From Corynebacterium coyleae (GTDB taxonomy: Bacteria > Actinomycetota > Actinomycetes > Mycobacteriales > Mycobacteriaceae), in NCBI RefSeq assembly GCF_030408635.1, contig NZ_CP047198.1:2418001-2482000 (forward strand): a stretch of 64,000 bases of DNA, in the 5' to 3' direction. The position numbers were made by a program, and so were the translations under genes. This document shows, piece after piece, positions 46,601-53,393 of this stretch. The notes below the pieces were generated by a model that did no database searches, was not told the origin of the DNA, and saw only the letters and a program-made list of their open reading frames with translations. Each line of letters opens with the position of its first letter. Positions within the stretch are counted from its first letter, which is position 1.

Positions 46601-46901
46601 GCAGGTACTGGCTGCGGATCTCGCCGGTGGCCGGGTCCTCGCTGCGGCGCCACGCACCGCGGATATAGGACACGCGGCTGCGCCCCTTGTCACGGCCGGT
46701 TTCCTGCTGGGCGGCGGCGTTGAACCGCAGCTTGCCAGGCGGGACTAGTACGGCGGAGAAGGCGTCGATAAGCGTGGACTTGCCCGAGCCGGACGCGCCG
46801 GTGATCAAAAACCCACGCTCGCCGACGGGGATGTCGTAGTAGCCGTCGAACGTGCCCCAGTTGACCAGCTGCACGCGCGCAAGACGGAACTGCTCTGTCA
46901 C
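43614..46901 (-). CDS. jetC: Wadjet protein JetC (SMC-like ATPase)
   Basis: A 1095-aa SMC/MukB-like ATPase. Walker A is TGASGSGKSTLIDAFSAVL near residue 35. Two long coiled-coil arms (about 250-480 and 610-830) flank a hinge-like middle. The ABC signature LSGGQAQKLVFFCLAAALRY and Walker B YATVVLDEAFDRADP are near the C-terminus. In known systems two JetC dimers drive DNA loop extrusion to sense small circular plasmids. ATG 46901 overlaps the jetB stop (ATGA). Length and motifs are intact. Confidence 0.95.
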   Translation of the reverse strand: MTEQFRLARVQLVNWGTFDGYYDIPVGERGFLITGASGSGKSTLIDAFSAVLVPPGKLRFNAAAQQETGRDKGRSRVSYIRGAWRRSEDPATGEIRSQYLRSGATASIVALTYRAGKEAFTLAAIYRLNAGQQQEAQVKTLYGIFPSEVDVDGFVPLLQNSLDKRKLEAKYKTAGVTFTDQYSVFANRFRSKLGIGSEEAQMLLHRTQSAKSLSSMDELFRNYMLDVPDTFQVAEDAVATHEDLRQAYERLEDVHQQIETLAPLPGLDTKLKDAQATQENNAALSAALPNVRRAIEAKQLRERIDVSSAQLAALEVQAQSLEARKEAQQEAVQRAVVQREQVAGQSLGEIERNIAREEHELVARKAKVRDLAALVQLDGALDTERFAELKAQASAELAAAPEQGERLREAWFKARSEHERLAGAETSVETELASLGNRTSNLDRRYVEKRAQLCADTGLTVRELPYVGELIDVLPEQAEWEPVIQRLLGGFAATLLVPAEREREVSSWVNGRHLGMRLEYRTVPEGVDMPRGPKNPLSLFHKVRVVEHPMRPWLMRMLATTFDYALVRTVDELERQDKRAATIDGLERNPADRTGSARYVKNDRQRLGERRNYRLGSSNHAKVEALRAELAEAKRATTAAGNRLTEVERKQKALASDVEKARAIDAMEWASVDVISVEEQLASLRAELERLTSSPEAKELERAWREAVDTLKATEQELRSVHDELAVATRALQDDQARLKRIESEHVEVDPALAEQLDAMLAATTRRLTPENLSDSAFKVTAQLDAQAKQAAKTITESSNAIVNILSNYKSRWSAESAELQAAAEFAGEAIARLEMLRSDRLPEFRGRFLDLLNGQSVMHLNTIYKELQRAKGDIETNLGPINASLRRSPYTEGRYLQIEVRDNRDRVVRDFLQDLREATAGSLSEADEKTAIERYHRLAKIMDRLGSSERADRSWRNVVLDTRRHVKFVGNEVDAEGTVHNTHVDSASLSGGQAQKLVFFCLAAALRYRLAGVDADVPRYATVVLDEAFDRADPVFTRTAMDVFESFGFHMVLATPMKLIKTLSPYVDGTIVVHYTEDPVARSTFELIETYAPA

Positions 46902-47497
46902 TGTTCTTCCCCTTCCTGTGCCAGGCGCAGATACTCCTCGCGCAGCGCGTGGACCGTGTCAGCGTCGAAGATGTGGCGCAGCACAGGGGAGACCTCCCAG
47001 CGCCCCTCGGTCTCCGTGTCGGTGAGCAGGCTGTACTTGCGGATGGTGTTCACCGCCGCGGTGAAGCGCTTCTTAAACCCGGACTCGTCACGGTTGTCCA
47101 CCGCACGGACGTAGCTGATGGCGCCATACAACTCATCTTCTCCCACCACGACGCGCTCGCCTGGGGTAGACATGCCCAGCTCGTGGCGCAGCTGCAGCAG
47201 GATCGCGGTTTGCAAGTGCGTCAGCGCCTCCGTGCGCAACACCGGCGGCACTTTCACGTCCTCGTTGTCCGGGCGGACGTGGCGAGTGAACGCGATGCCG
47301 GCGTCCTCGTCCACAACCAGCTCCAAAAACACATCGTGCAGCCGAGAGCGCAGCGTCTCCGTGTCGGTGGTGATGGCGTGCCAGGTTTCCTTCTTCCGGT
47401 CGGCGGTGATGAGCGGACCTTTGAGCAGGTCCACCAGTGCGCGCCGGGTTTCCTCGGACAGGATGCCCGTGTCGCCCGTCCACAGCGGTTCCGTCAT
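46898..47497 (-). CDS. jetB: Wadjet protein JetB (DUF4194, kleisin-associated winged helix)
   Basis: A 199-aa DUF4194 protein beginning MTEPLWTGDTGILSEETRRA at ATG 47497. It is the MukE-like partner that joins kleisin JetA to the JetC motor in known systems. Visible features: VFLELVVDEDAGIAFTRHV and ILLQLRHELGMSTPGERVVV. It overlaps jetA and jetC by four bases each, so the stoichiometry is probably set by coupled translation. Confidence 0.92.
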   Translation of the reverse strand: MTEPLWTGDTGILSEETRRALVDLLKGPLITADRKKETWHAITTDTETLRSRLHDVFLELVVDEDAGIAFTRHVRPDNEDVKVPPVLRTEALTHLQTAILLQLRHELGMSTPGERVVVGEDELYGAISYVRAVDNRDESGFKKRFTAAVNTIRKYSLLTDTETEGRWEVSPVLRHIFDADTVHALREEYLRLAQEGEEQ

Positions 47498-48972
47498 TGC
47501 ATCTCCTTTACTGCTGCGGCGTCGAAATGCCACCGCGGGACCGTCGCCAAGCGAATGCTCCCATCGTCTTCCTCGAAGCGCACCTCTTCGCTGCCGTCCT
47601 GCCGCACCCCATGCTTCAGGGCCAGGTACACAAGGCCCACCACCGACCCCAGCCCCTGGGAGGCGGGATGGCGCTCGAGCACCTTGCCTATCGACGCCCC
47701 TCCGGCCATCCCAACCGTCTCCCCAACTGCCGCGATAAGCTCTTCCAAGTCGATCTCGCTTTCACGTACCGCCTGGTAGAGCGCCTCCGCGTCGCCCTCG
47801 CCGGGTTCAAACGCCTCCACCGCAGTGGTGATGACCTCCGCACCCGGGTCCGCCAGCTTGATCTGCGCCACCGAGGTGATCTGCATCCCGATGCGCTGCA
47901 AGGGCGTGTCCATCTTGTGGGTGGCTGCAAGCTCCTCGCGCTCCGCGGCGTCGGCGGCGAGCTTGCGAGTGTCGCGTAAAAGCTCGATCATTCGGCGGTC
48001 CTCGGCAAACTGTTCGCTGGCCACGTAGTTGCGTAGGTTGCGGGCCAGGCGCGTCATCATACGGTTAACCTCATAGCCGGCGTCTTCCATGTCGCGGAAC
48101 AGCCTGCGGAATTTCGCCCGCTCTTCGTGTGTCATCGCGGTGTTGTCGGCGCGCTCGAGCACCTGCCCAATCCACGTGTCCAACCACGCGCCGCGTTCCG
48201 GGTCGACCACCAACGAGTAGAACGCGTTGAAGCTTCTGCCAGCATCGGATTCCCCGATCAAGTCCACGCCGGCGAAGATCTCGTCCAGCACGTCGCCGCG
48301 CGAGCCCTCCGGATCCAGCAGTTGGCGGCGCAGCTGCGTATTGAGCGTTTCCAGCTCGTGCCGCACGCGCGCGAAATCGCCGGGGATCGCATTCGCCTGC
48401 TCCAGAATGTCGCCCACCCGTTCGTGCACGGTGGCGGGGGAGGGCAGCTCGAATTCCCCGCGCTCGACCTGCTCGATCTCTGCCTCGATGCGGGCGCGTT
48501 CGGCGTCGAGGTGCCTCAGGCGGGAGTCGATGTTCGGGTCCGTGTCCCGCGCGAGCGCCTGCAGGGCATTGCTTATCGACGCCACCCGGCTCGCCGTCAC
48601 CGCCGATCGCGGTGCACTGACACGGTCCATCACCTGCAGCGCGGTGAGCGTTTGCTCGCTTGGTTCAAGCGTCTCACCCGTTTCCTTGGTACCGGACTTG
48701 CGCACCAGCCACCCGGCTTTCACCCAGTCGTTGCAGTACGCCTGGGGTTTTTTCGGGAGCTCGAAGATACCGCGCAACACCGCGAAGTCCTCAGCCATGA
48801 GCTGATAGAGCTGCTCCGCAGGTCGGACCTCTGCGCCTCGCGGGAAGTGCTCCGCCACGACCGCGAGTAGCACCGGGGCGTTGTCCGCGTGCAACAAACG
48901 GATCGCGGCCGACTGCTCCTTTTCACGCTTATATGTCAGCGCCCGGGCCTGAATGGTCATGCCGACTATCAT
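47494..48972 (-). CDS. jetA: Wadjet protein JetA (DUF3375, kleisin-like)
   Basis: A 492-aa DUF3375 protein, the MukF/kleisin-like subunit. N-terminal winged-helix region with LLHADNAPVLLAVVAEHFPR and LYQLMAEDFAVLRGIFELPK, a helical middle with IEAEIEQVERGEFELPSPAT, and a C-terminal domain ending in VPRWHFDAAAVKEMQ. I prefer ATG 48972 because GGGAGGGT lies eight bases upstream; ATG 48960 in the same frame has no ribosome site. First gene of jetABCD; the 6C RNA copy 1 and a 15-bp hairpin lie upstream. Confidence 0.93.
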   Translation of the reverse strand: MIVGMTIQARALTYKREKEQSAAIRLLHADNAPVLLAVVAEHFPRGAEVRPAEQLYQLMAEDFAVLRGIFELPKKPQAYCNDWVKAGWLVRKSGTKETGETLEPSEQTLTALQVMDRVSAPRSAVTASRVASISNALQALARDTDPNIDSRLRHLDAERARIEAEIEQVERGEFELPSPATVHERVGDILEQANAIPGDFARVRHELETLNTQLRRQLLDPEGSRGDVLDEIFAGVDLIGESDAGRSFNAFYSLVVDPERGAWLDTWIGQVLERADNTAMTHEERAKFRRLFRDMEDAGYEVNRMMTRLARNLRNYVASEQFAEDRRMIELLRDTRKLAADAAEREELAATHKMDTPLQRIGMQITSVAQIKLADPGAEVITTAVEAFEPGEGDAEALYQAVRESEIDLEELIAAVGETVGMAGGASIGKVLERHPASQGLGSVVGLVYLALKHGVRQDGSEEVRFEEDDGSIRLATVPRWHFDAAAVKEMQ

Positions 48973-49059
48973 CCCATAGCACCCTCCCACCTGCACCGAA
49001 AAACTTTTTTGCTCTAGGTGTAGACACACTGAGGGCGATCGTCTATATCCGCTTTTGGG

Positions 49060-49165
49060 CCCCTCCGTCCACGGTCCATCCCCCCGAGACCGGTTGAGCA
49101 CTCACCCACCCCCCATTTAGAGTGCGAGTAGGCGGAAGGAATTCCGCTATTCTCAAGCGTTTTTA
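49060..49165 (+). ncRNA. 6C small RNA, copy 1
   Basis: Two hairpins each with six C in the loop, the defining feature of the actinobacterial 6C RNA. Hairpin 1: CGGTC (49072-49076)/GACCG (49088-49092). Hairpin 2: GCACTC (49098-49103)/GAGTGC (49120-49125). A third hairpin GCGGAA-GGAA-TTCCGC (49132-49147) and a downstream T-run (49160-49164) could terminate it. Stem 1 differs from copy 2 by a compensatory C-G to T-A exchange. Ends are estimates. It runs opposite to jetA. Confidence 0.8.
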
Positions 49166-49173
49166 GGCGCCTA

Positions 49174-49217
49174 GGGTTAAGGGTCAAAATGTCCGCGTCC
49201 CCTTTGACCCTTAACCC
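49174..49217. repeat. 15-bp perfect inverted repeat upstream of jetA
   Basis: GGGTTAAGGGTCAAA (49174-49188) and TTTGACCCTTAACCC (49203-49217) with a 14-bp spacer. No U-run follows in either direction, so a simple terminator is unlikely; a regulatory hairpin or operator for the Wadjet operon or the amidase gene is possible. Confidence 0.7.
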
Positions 49218-49484
49218 ATCCATTACCCCCTTGGATTGAGAAAACCACGCCGTCACGGCGAACCGGAGAGGACGTGGTGTGCGTAAACCCAAACATAGAT
49301 GATCTACTGAGCAACCATTGAATCGATACCAAATGCCCGAAGTACCAGTGCAGGTCTTTGGTCTCAGTGTTTCGCAGAGCCGGTGCTCTCGTGTTCCGCG
49401 TATTTGGTACCGGGAAACTCGGGGGGTCAAGTCGCGACTTCGTTATCGCCACCGCCACTGCCGCCAGCGCCCTTACAACAGCCG
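49218..49484. other. Intergenic stretch without recognised features
   Basis: No supported ORF, RNA or repeat was seen. The amidase frame is open back to 49358, but this extension has low-complexity residues and no ribosome site, so I treat it as untranslated. Confidence 0.4.
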
Positions 49485-49500
49485 GGTTTCACGTGAAACA
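49485..49500. promoter_or_regulatory. parS-like ParB site 3
   Basis: GGTTTCACGTGAAACA, one mismatch to the parS consensus, in the intergenic region upstream of the amidase gene. Confidence 0.8.
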
Positions 49501-49693
49501 TTCGAAGCCACCGGCCGCAGTGCCCACGTGCCAAGCGATCGCGGGCTTCGTCGACAATAAATGCTCCAGGCCCCTGAAGGCCCCTGACGGCCTGAACGCA
49601 CCCAACCTTTTCACAACCTTCACCTGCGAATTTCTGTTTCCCACTATGGTCAGAGGCAATCCAGTGGTTGTTCCTTCGAAGAGAGGTAAAAGG

Positions 49694-50590
49694 ATGCACT
49701 CCATCGATTCCAACGCGTGTGTATTGGCCCTGTCTCCGGACCAAGATCCGCGCCTTCATGTGGAAAGCGGCGACGAGGTTACGGTTCTTACCCTTGACTG
49801 CTTCTCCAACACGATTACCGACGAGTCCCAGTTGTTCAGCACCGTCGGCTGGGACAAGGTCAACCCAGCCACCGGCCCAATCGCGGTCAAGGGAGCACGC
49901 CCTGGCGACACGCTGAAGGTGGAGATCCTCAGCATCGAAGTCGGCGAGCAGGCCACCATGACCACCCACCCTGATTTCGGCGCACTGCCCGGCACGGTGG
50001 AGGAGCGCACCCGCATCGTCCCGATCCGCGATGGCAAGGCGCAGTTTTCTGACGACATCACCATCCCCATCCGCCCAATGATCGGCGTCATCGGCACCGC
50101 ACCGGCATCCGAGTCGGTACCCACCGGTGAGCCGCGCCAGCACGGCGGCAACATGGACACCAAGGAGATCGTTGCCGGTTCCATCCTGTACTTGCCAGTG
50201 GAGGTCGACGGCGCGAACTTGAGCCTTGGCGACGTCCACGCGGTGATGGGCGACGGCGAAGTCGCAGTCTGCGGCGCCGAGATCGAAGCCGAGGTGAAGA
50301 TCCGCGTCACGGTGCTCGAGGGCCGCCCGCTGCCACTGCCGTTCTTGGATTCCGGCGACGCGGTCTACGCCATTTCCTCCGAGGTCGAACTGATGGATGC
50401 CGTCAAGGAATCGACCCGCATGATGCGGGACTGGCTCGTGAGTGCATCTCGCCTCGACGCGACCGACGCTCTCATGCTCCTGTCCCTGACTGGCGACACC
50501 CAGATCAGCCAGATCGTCGACCCCCGCATGACTGCTCGCTTCCGCTTGCCCAAAACGATCCTCAAGCAGTGCGGTGTGGAACTGCCGTAG
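49694..50590 (+). CDS. Acetamidase/formamidase family protein
   Basis: A 298-aa FmdA/AmdA-type amidase starting MHSIDSNACVLALSPDQDPR at ATG 49694 (GAGAGG upstream). Family signatures: NPATGPIAVKGARPGDTLKV, QHGGNMDTKEIVAGSILYLP, SLGDVHAVMGDGEVAVCGAE and the end QIVDPRMTARFRLPKTIL. It hydrolyses short-chain amides to ammonia and the acid. The last 65 bp are repeated at 51630-51694, so the 3' end may have been replaced or duplicated when the downstream islet arrived. Flanked by two 6C RNAs. Confidence 0.92.
   Translation: MHSIDSNACVLALSPDQDPRLHVESGDEVTVLTLDCFSNTITDESQLFSTVGWDKVNPATGPIAVKGARPGDTLKVEILSIEVGEQATMTTHPDFGALPGTVEERTRIVPIRDGKAQFSDDITIPIRPMIGVIGTAPASESVPTGEPRQHGGNMDTKEIVAGSILYLPVEVDGANLSLGDVHAVMGDGEVAVCGAEIEAEVKIRVTVLEGRPLPLPFLDSGDAVYAISSEVELMDAVKESTRMMRDWLVSASRLDATDALMLLSLTGDTQISQIVDPRMTARFRLPKTILKQCGVELP
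50525..50589 (+). repeat. 65-bp direct repeat, copy 1 (amidase 3' end)
   Basis: Codes for RMTARFRLPKTILKQCGVEL P. Matches copy 2 (51630-51694) at about 60 of 65 positions; the differences are synonymous except Thr to Ala. Confidence 0.9.
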
Positions 50591-50602
50591 CTAACGGGCA
50601 AT

Positions 50603-51334
50603 TCACCATTGCGCATCTGCTTTAGGCGTAGTGAACCCCTCCGGGGGAGTGACGGTAAACCCGAGGTCCCTGAGCGCCTCTGCAGCAGCTTCGGGATGAT
50701 CTCGGGTTGCCGCAGAAGCCTGTTTAGAAAGCCATACTCGGCGTCGTTCCTGTAGTGCAGGTTCCCATCCTGGCCTCCCGCGGAATCCACATTCGCTGAT
50801 CACAAAATAGAGGAAGTCCTCAAGCGACGGACGAAAACGCTTTCCTCCCACAGGTAAGTGCAATTCATCTAGGCGGCCCTTCTTCCTCGGGTTGCCTGAT
50901 TTGTCCTGAAAGTTCTGCATTAACGCTGGACTGAGCAACCCTGCGACCCCTGAGTAGTGGATATGCGCACAGGGCGCGCTGGTGTAGTCACGCTCAAACT
51001 CGAAACGTATGCCCGGCGACGTAGCAACCCGCAGTTCGAATTTGCTGCTCTTTACGGCTAGGAACTTCTCCGACGAATCGGATGACAGTTCGTAATTGAT
51101 AATCACGTGAAAGAGTTGACTGTAGTCTTCCCTGCGCACTGAGCCCTCAGGTTGTCCAGCACCGTGAACGAGAGGAGCCTTGAAATCACCCACCACGATA
51201 TTCTTGTCGATGTTTAGCTTGGCTTTCGCCTGTAAATCCGCTCTGCATGCCAGCGGCAACGCCTCAAGTAACGTGTCTCTTACGTCGCCGAGAAACCGCC
51301 CTGCCGCATCATGCACTCCCAAAACGACCCTCAC
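50603..51334 (-). CDS. Hypothetical protein of islet (large subunit of pair)
   Basis: A protein of about 243 aa from GTG 51334, which lies inside the end of the upstream small gene (26-bp overlap). Predicted mixed alpha/beta. Notable stretches: CAHIHYSGVAGLLSPALMQN, KKGRLDELHLPVGGKRFRPS and FLYFVISECGFRGRPGWEPA. No nuclease or helicase motif is obvious. The coupled small partner and the position inside a 3'-end duplication suggest a mobile two-gene module, possibly defensive. Family not recognised. Confidence 0.6.
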   Translation of the reverse strand: MRVVLGVHDAAGRFLGDVRDTLLEALPLACRADLQAKAKLNIDKNIVVGDFKAPLVHGAGQPEGSVRREDYSQLFHVIINYELSSDSSEKFLAVKSSKFELRVATSPGIRFEFERDYTSAPCAHIHYSGVAGLLSPALMQNFQDKSGNPRKKGRLDELHLPVGGKRFRPSLEDFLYFVISECGFRGRPGWEPALQERRRVWLSKQASAATRDHPEAAAEALRDLGFTVTPPEGFTTPKADAQW

Positions 51335-51530
51335 CGAGCAGTAAGAGAACTGTCTGCAGCTCGTCGTACACGGTCCGCTCATCCTCGCTCAACATGCCGG
51401 CATTCGCCAGCACCTTGAGGTCTTGAAATTCAGCATGGGGAAGGCGAGTGGTGGCCCTTAGAGATGCCAAACACTCTCGCTTCCTTTCAAGAAGCTCTTC
51501 ACTATTGGTGACAGTGATTTCCAATGGCAA
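51309..51530 (-). CDS. Hypothetical small protein of islet, 73 aa
   Basis: Starts at TTG 51530 with GGAGG eight bases upstream. An all-helical acidic protein: ITVTNSEELLERKRECLASL, then LPHAEFQDLKVLANAG and DELQTVLLLLGEG. It overlaps the downstream gene by 26 bp, so the two are translationally coupled. It could be an antitoxin or regulatory subunit of the larger protein; no homology recognised. Confidence 0.6.
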   Translation of the reverse strand: MPLEITVTNSEELLERKRECLASLRATTRLPHAEFQDLKVLANAGMLSEDERTVYDELQTVLLLLGEGRFGSA

Positions 51531-51629
51531 CTTTCTCGCCTCCGTCTGCTTCTTTCGTAACCAGCAGTTTTATTAACCGACAGTTTAATAGGTGCCGAGA
51601 ATCTTCAGCACAAAATTAGCACACCTGTT

Positions 51630-51694
51630 CGCATGGCCGCTCGCTTCCGCCTGCCCAAAACGATCCTCAAGCAGTGTGGCGTGGAACTGCCGTA
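51630..51694 (+). repeat. 65-bp direct repeat, copy 2 (detached amidase 3' end)
   Basis: An in-frame copy of the amidase C-terminus including the stop codon, with no coding sequence in front of it. With copy 1 it brackets the two-gene islet. Confidence 0.9.
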
Positions 51695-51799
51695 ACCGCA
51701 CCTCACAACCGCAAAACCACGCTATCTACCTGCATGTTTAGCAGTATTTTGCACTAAGACTAGACAAGCCATTTACACATGATCTATATTTGAGCCGGA

Positions 51800-51966
51800 G
51801 CCCCGCCCACGGTTACACCCCCCCGAGAACCGGCTGAGCACTCACCCACCCCCCCATTTAGAGTGCGAGAGGCGCGGGCTCCCTTTGGGGGACATAGTCC
51901 CCACCCAGGGCCTTCGGGTCCTTTGCAGCGGCCCATGCCCCCCATTGGCCGCTGCATAAATTTTTA
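51800..51966 (+). ncRNA. 6C small RNA, copy 2
   Basis: Hairpin 1 CGGTT (51810-51814)/AACCG (51828-51832) and hairpin 2 GCACTC (51838-51843)/GAGTGC (51861-51866), each with a run of seven C in the loop. A third hairpin GCAGCGGCC (51925-51933)/GGCCGCTGC (51947-51955) also has a C-rich loop and is followed by ATAAATTTTT, a good terminator. A TATATT box at 51785-51790 may be the -10. In other actinobacteria 6C RNA is a conserved trans-acting small RNA. Ends are estimates. Confidence 0.85.
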
Positions 51967-51973
51967 AACTCCA

Positions 51974-53221
51974 CTAATCCGCCGAGACCGGCACGGTCAA
52001 CCAGGCGGAAGCAGCAACGACGACTGCTTCGGTGCCACGGTCGAGTGTGGGCTGGAGATCAGGTGCGAACGCCGGGTTGTGGTTGCCCACAGCCTTGCTC
52101 ATGTCCGCGAAGCCTCCCAGGCCCCAGTAGGTGTAGGGGACACCGAGCGCGTCGGGGATGATGGAGAAGTCCTCGGAGGCGGGTACGGCGTCGAGGTCGC
52201 AGGATTCGTCGCCAAAGTATGCGTCGAAGGCTTCGCGGACGGTGTCGGTAGCGTCCCCGTCGTTGTCGGTAAGCGGGTAGCGGTCGTAGTAGGTGAACTC
52301 GGGTTCCATCGGGCTGCGGGCGGCGACGCATTCGGCGCGCACGATGCGCTCGATGGCTTCCTTGAGGTGCTCGCTGACCTCGCTGCTGTATGCGCGGGTG
52401 TTGATGAGCAGTTCGGCGGAGTCCGTGATGATGTTGGACTTCGTGCCCGCGTGGATCGCACCGACGGTCACCACCGCGGTTTCCTTGGCCGCCACTTCGC
52501 GCGAGACGATGGTTTGCAGGCGCATCACGATGGTGGAGGCAAGCACCACCGGGTCCACGCCCAATTCCGGCATCGACCCGTGGGAGCCTTTGCCATGCAC
52601 CGTGACCTTCACCGAGAATGCGGAGGACAGCACCGGTCCGCGTCGCGTGCCCACGTGCCCGCCGGGCAGGCTGGCCAGCACGTGTTGGCCCAGGTACACA
52701 TCGGGCCGCGGCATTGCCTGTTCCAACCCGGCCTCGAGCATCGCGCGGGCACCTTCAGCAGTCTCCTCAGCGGGCTGGAAGACGCCGATAAATGTGCCGG
52801 ACCATTGGTCCTTGTGCTCGTTGAACGCCTGCAACGCGGTGAGCAGCGACATGAGGTGAACATCGTGGCCGCACGCATGGGCGACGGGAACCTCCACGCC
52901 GGTCTTGGCGTCAACCTGCGTGGCCGTGGAGGCATAGTCCTTGCCAGAGGCTTCCTTGACCGGCAGCGCATCAATGTCTGCGCGCATGGCCACGACTGGG
53001 CCCTCGCCATTATCGACGACCGCCACCACCCCTGTTTCCCCCACACGGGTCACCCGGATACCTGAGGATTCCAGTTCCTTAACGATCCGCTCCGCGGTCG
53101 CATGCTCCTGCATGGACAGCTCGGGGTGTTGGTGGAAGTGCTTGTACAGCGCTTCGCGTTCGGTTTGGGTTGACGCGAGGCCACCCAAAATCTTCTTGAC
53201 CTTGCCAATCTCGACAGACAT
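51974..53221 (-). CDS. M20-family amidohydrolase
   Basis: A 415-aa metallopeptidase-like amidohydrolase of the N-acyl-amino-acid hydrolase / IAA-amino-acid hydrolase group. Motifs: HFHQHPELSMQEHATAERIV, VVAMRADIDALPV, HACGHDVHLMSLLTALQAFN (metal ligands), FQPAEETAEGARAMLEAGLE (catalytic Glu) and a lid domain with VHGKGSHGSMPELGVDPVV. ATG 53221. Cytoplasmic; releases amino acids from N-acyl conjugates. Specific substrate unknown. Confidence 0.92.
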   Translation of the reverse strand: MSVEIGKVKKILGGLASTQTEREALYKHFHQHPELSMQEHATAERIVKELESSGIRVTRVGETGVVAVVDNGEGPVVAMRADIDALPVKEASGKDYASTATQVDAKTGVEVPVAHACGHDVHLMSLLTALQAFNEHKDQWSGTFIGVFQPAEETAEGARAMLEAGLEQAMPRPDVYLGQHVLASLPGGHVGTRRGPVLSSAFSVKVTVHGKGSHGSMPELGVDPVVLASTIVMRLQTIVSREVAAKETAVVTVGAIHAGTKSNIITDSAELLINTRAYSSEVSEHLKEAIERIVRAECVAARSPMEPEFTYYDRYPLTDNDGDATDTVREAFDAYFGDESCDLDAVPASEDFSIIPDALGVPYTYWGLGGFADMSKAVGNHNPAFAPDLQPTLDRGTEAVVVAASAWLTVPVSAD

Positions 53222-53265
53222 ACCTTCACGCTACGCCTACCTACCTACTAGGTCGTGGCATAAGG

Positions 53266-53299
53266 AAACCCGCCACTGCGTGTTCTCAGTGGCGGGTTT
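53266..53299. terminator. Terminator between DUF5129 gene and amidohydrolase
   Basis: Perfect 13-bp arms AAACCCGCCACTG (53266-53278) and CAGTGGCGGGTTT (53287-53299), with an 8-nt loop. It probably ends the minus-strand transcript of the DUF5129 gene. Confidence 0.85.
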
Positions 53300-53393
53300 G
53301 GGCTTCGAATTTCTCCGCACCCAAGTATAAACACGGACTTAATAAAGGAAAAGCCCTAACTGTGTTTTGTGACGATTGTCACCGAAGAATTTC

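Noticed and set aside
49203-49217. 15-bp hairpin upstream of jetA as a simple terminator
   Set aside because: No T-run follows on either strand.
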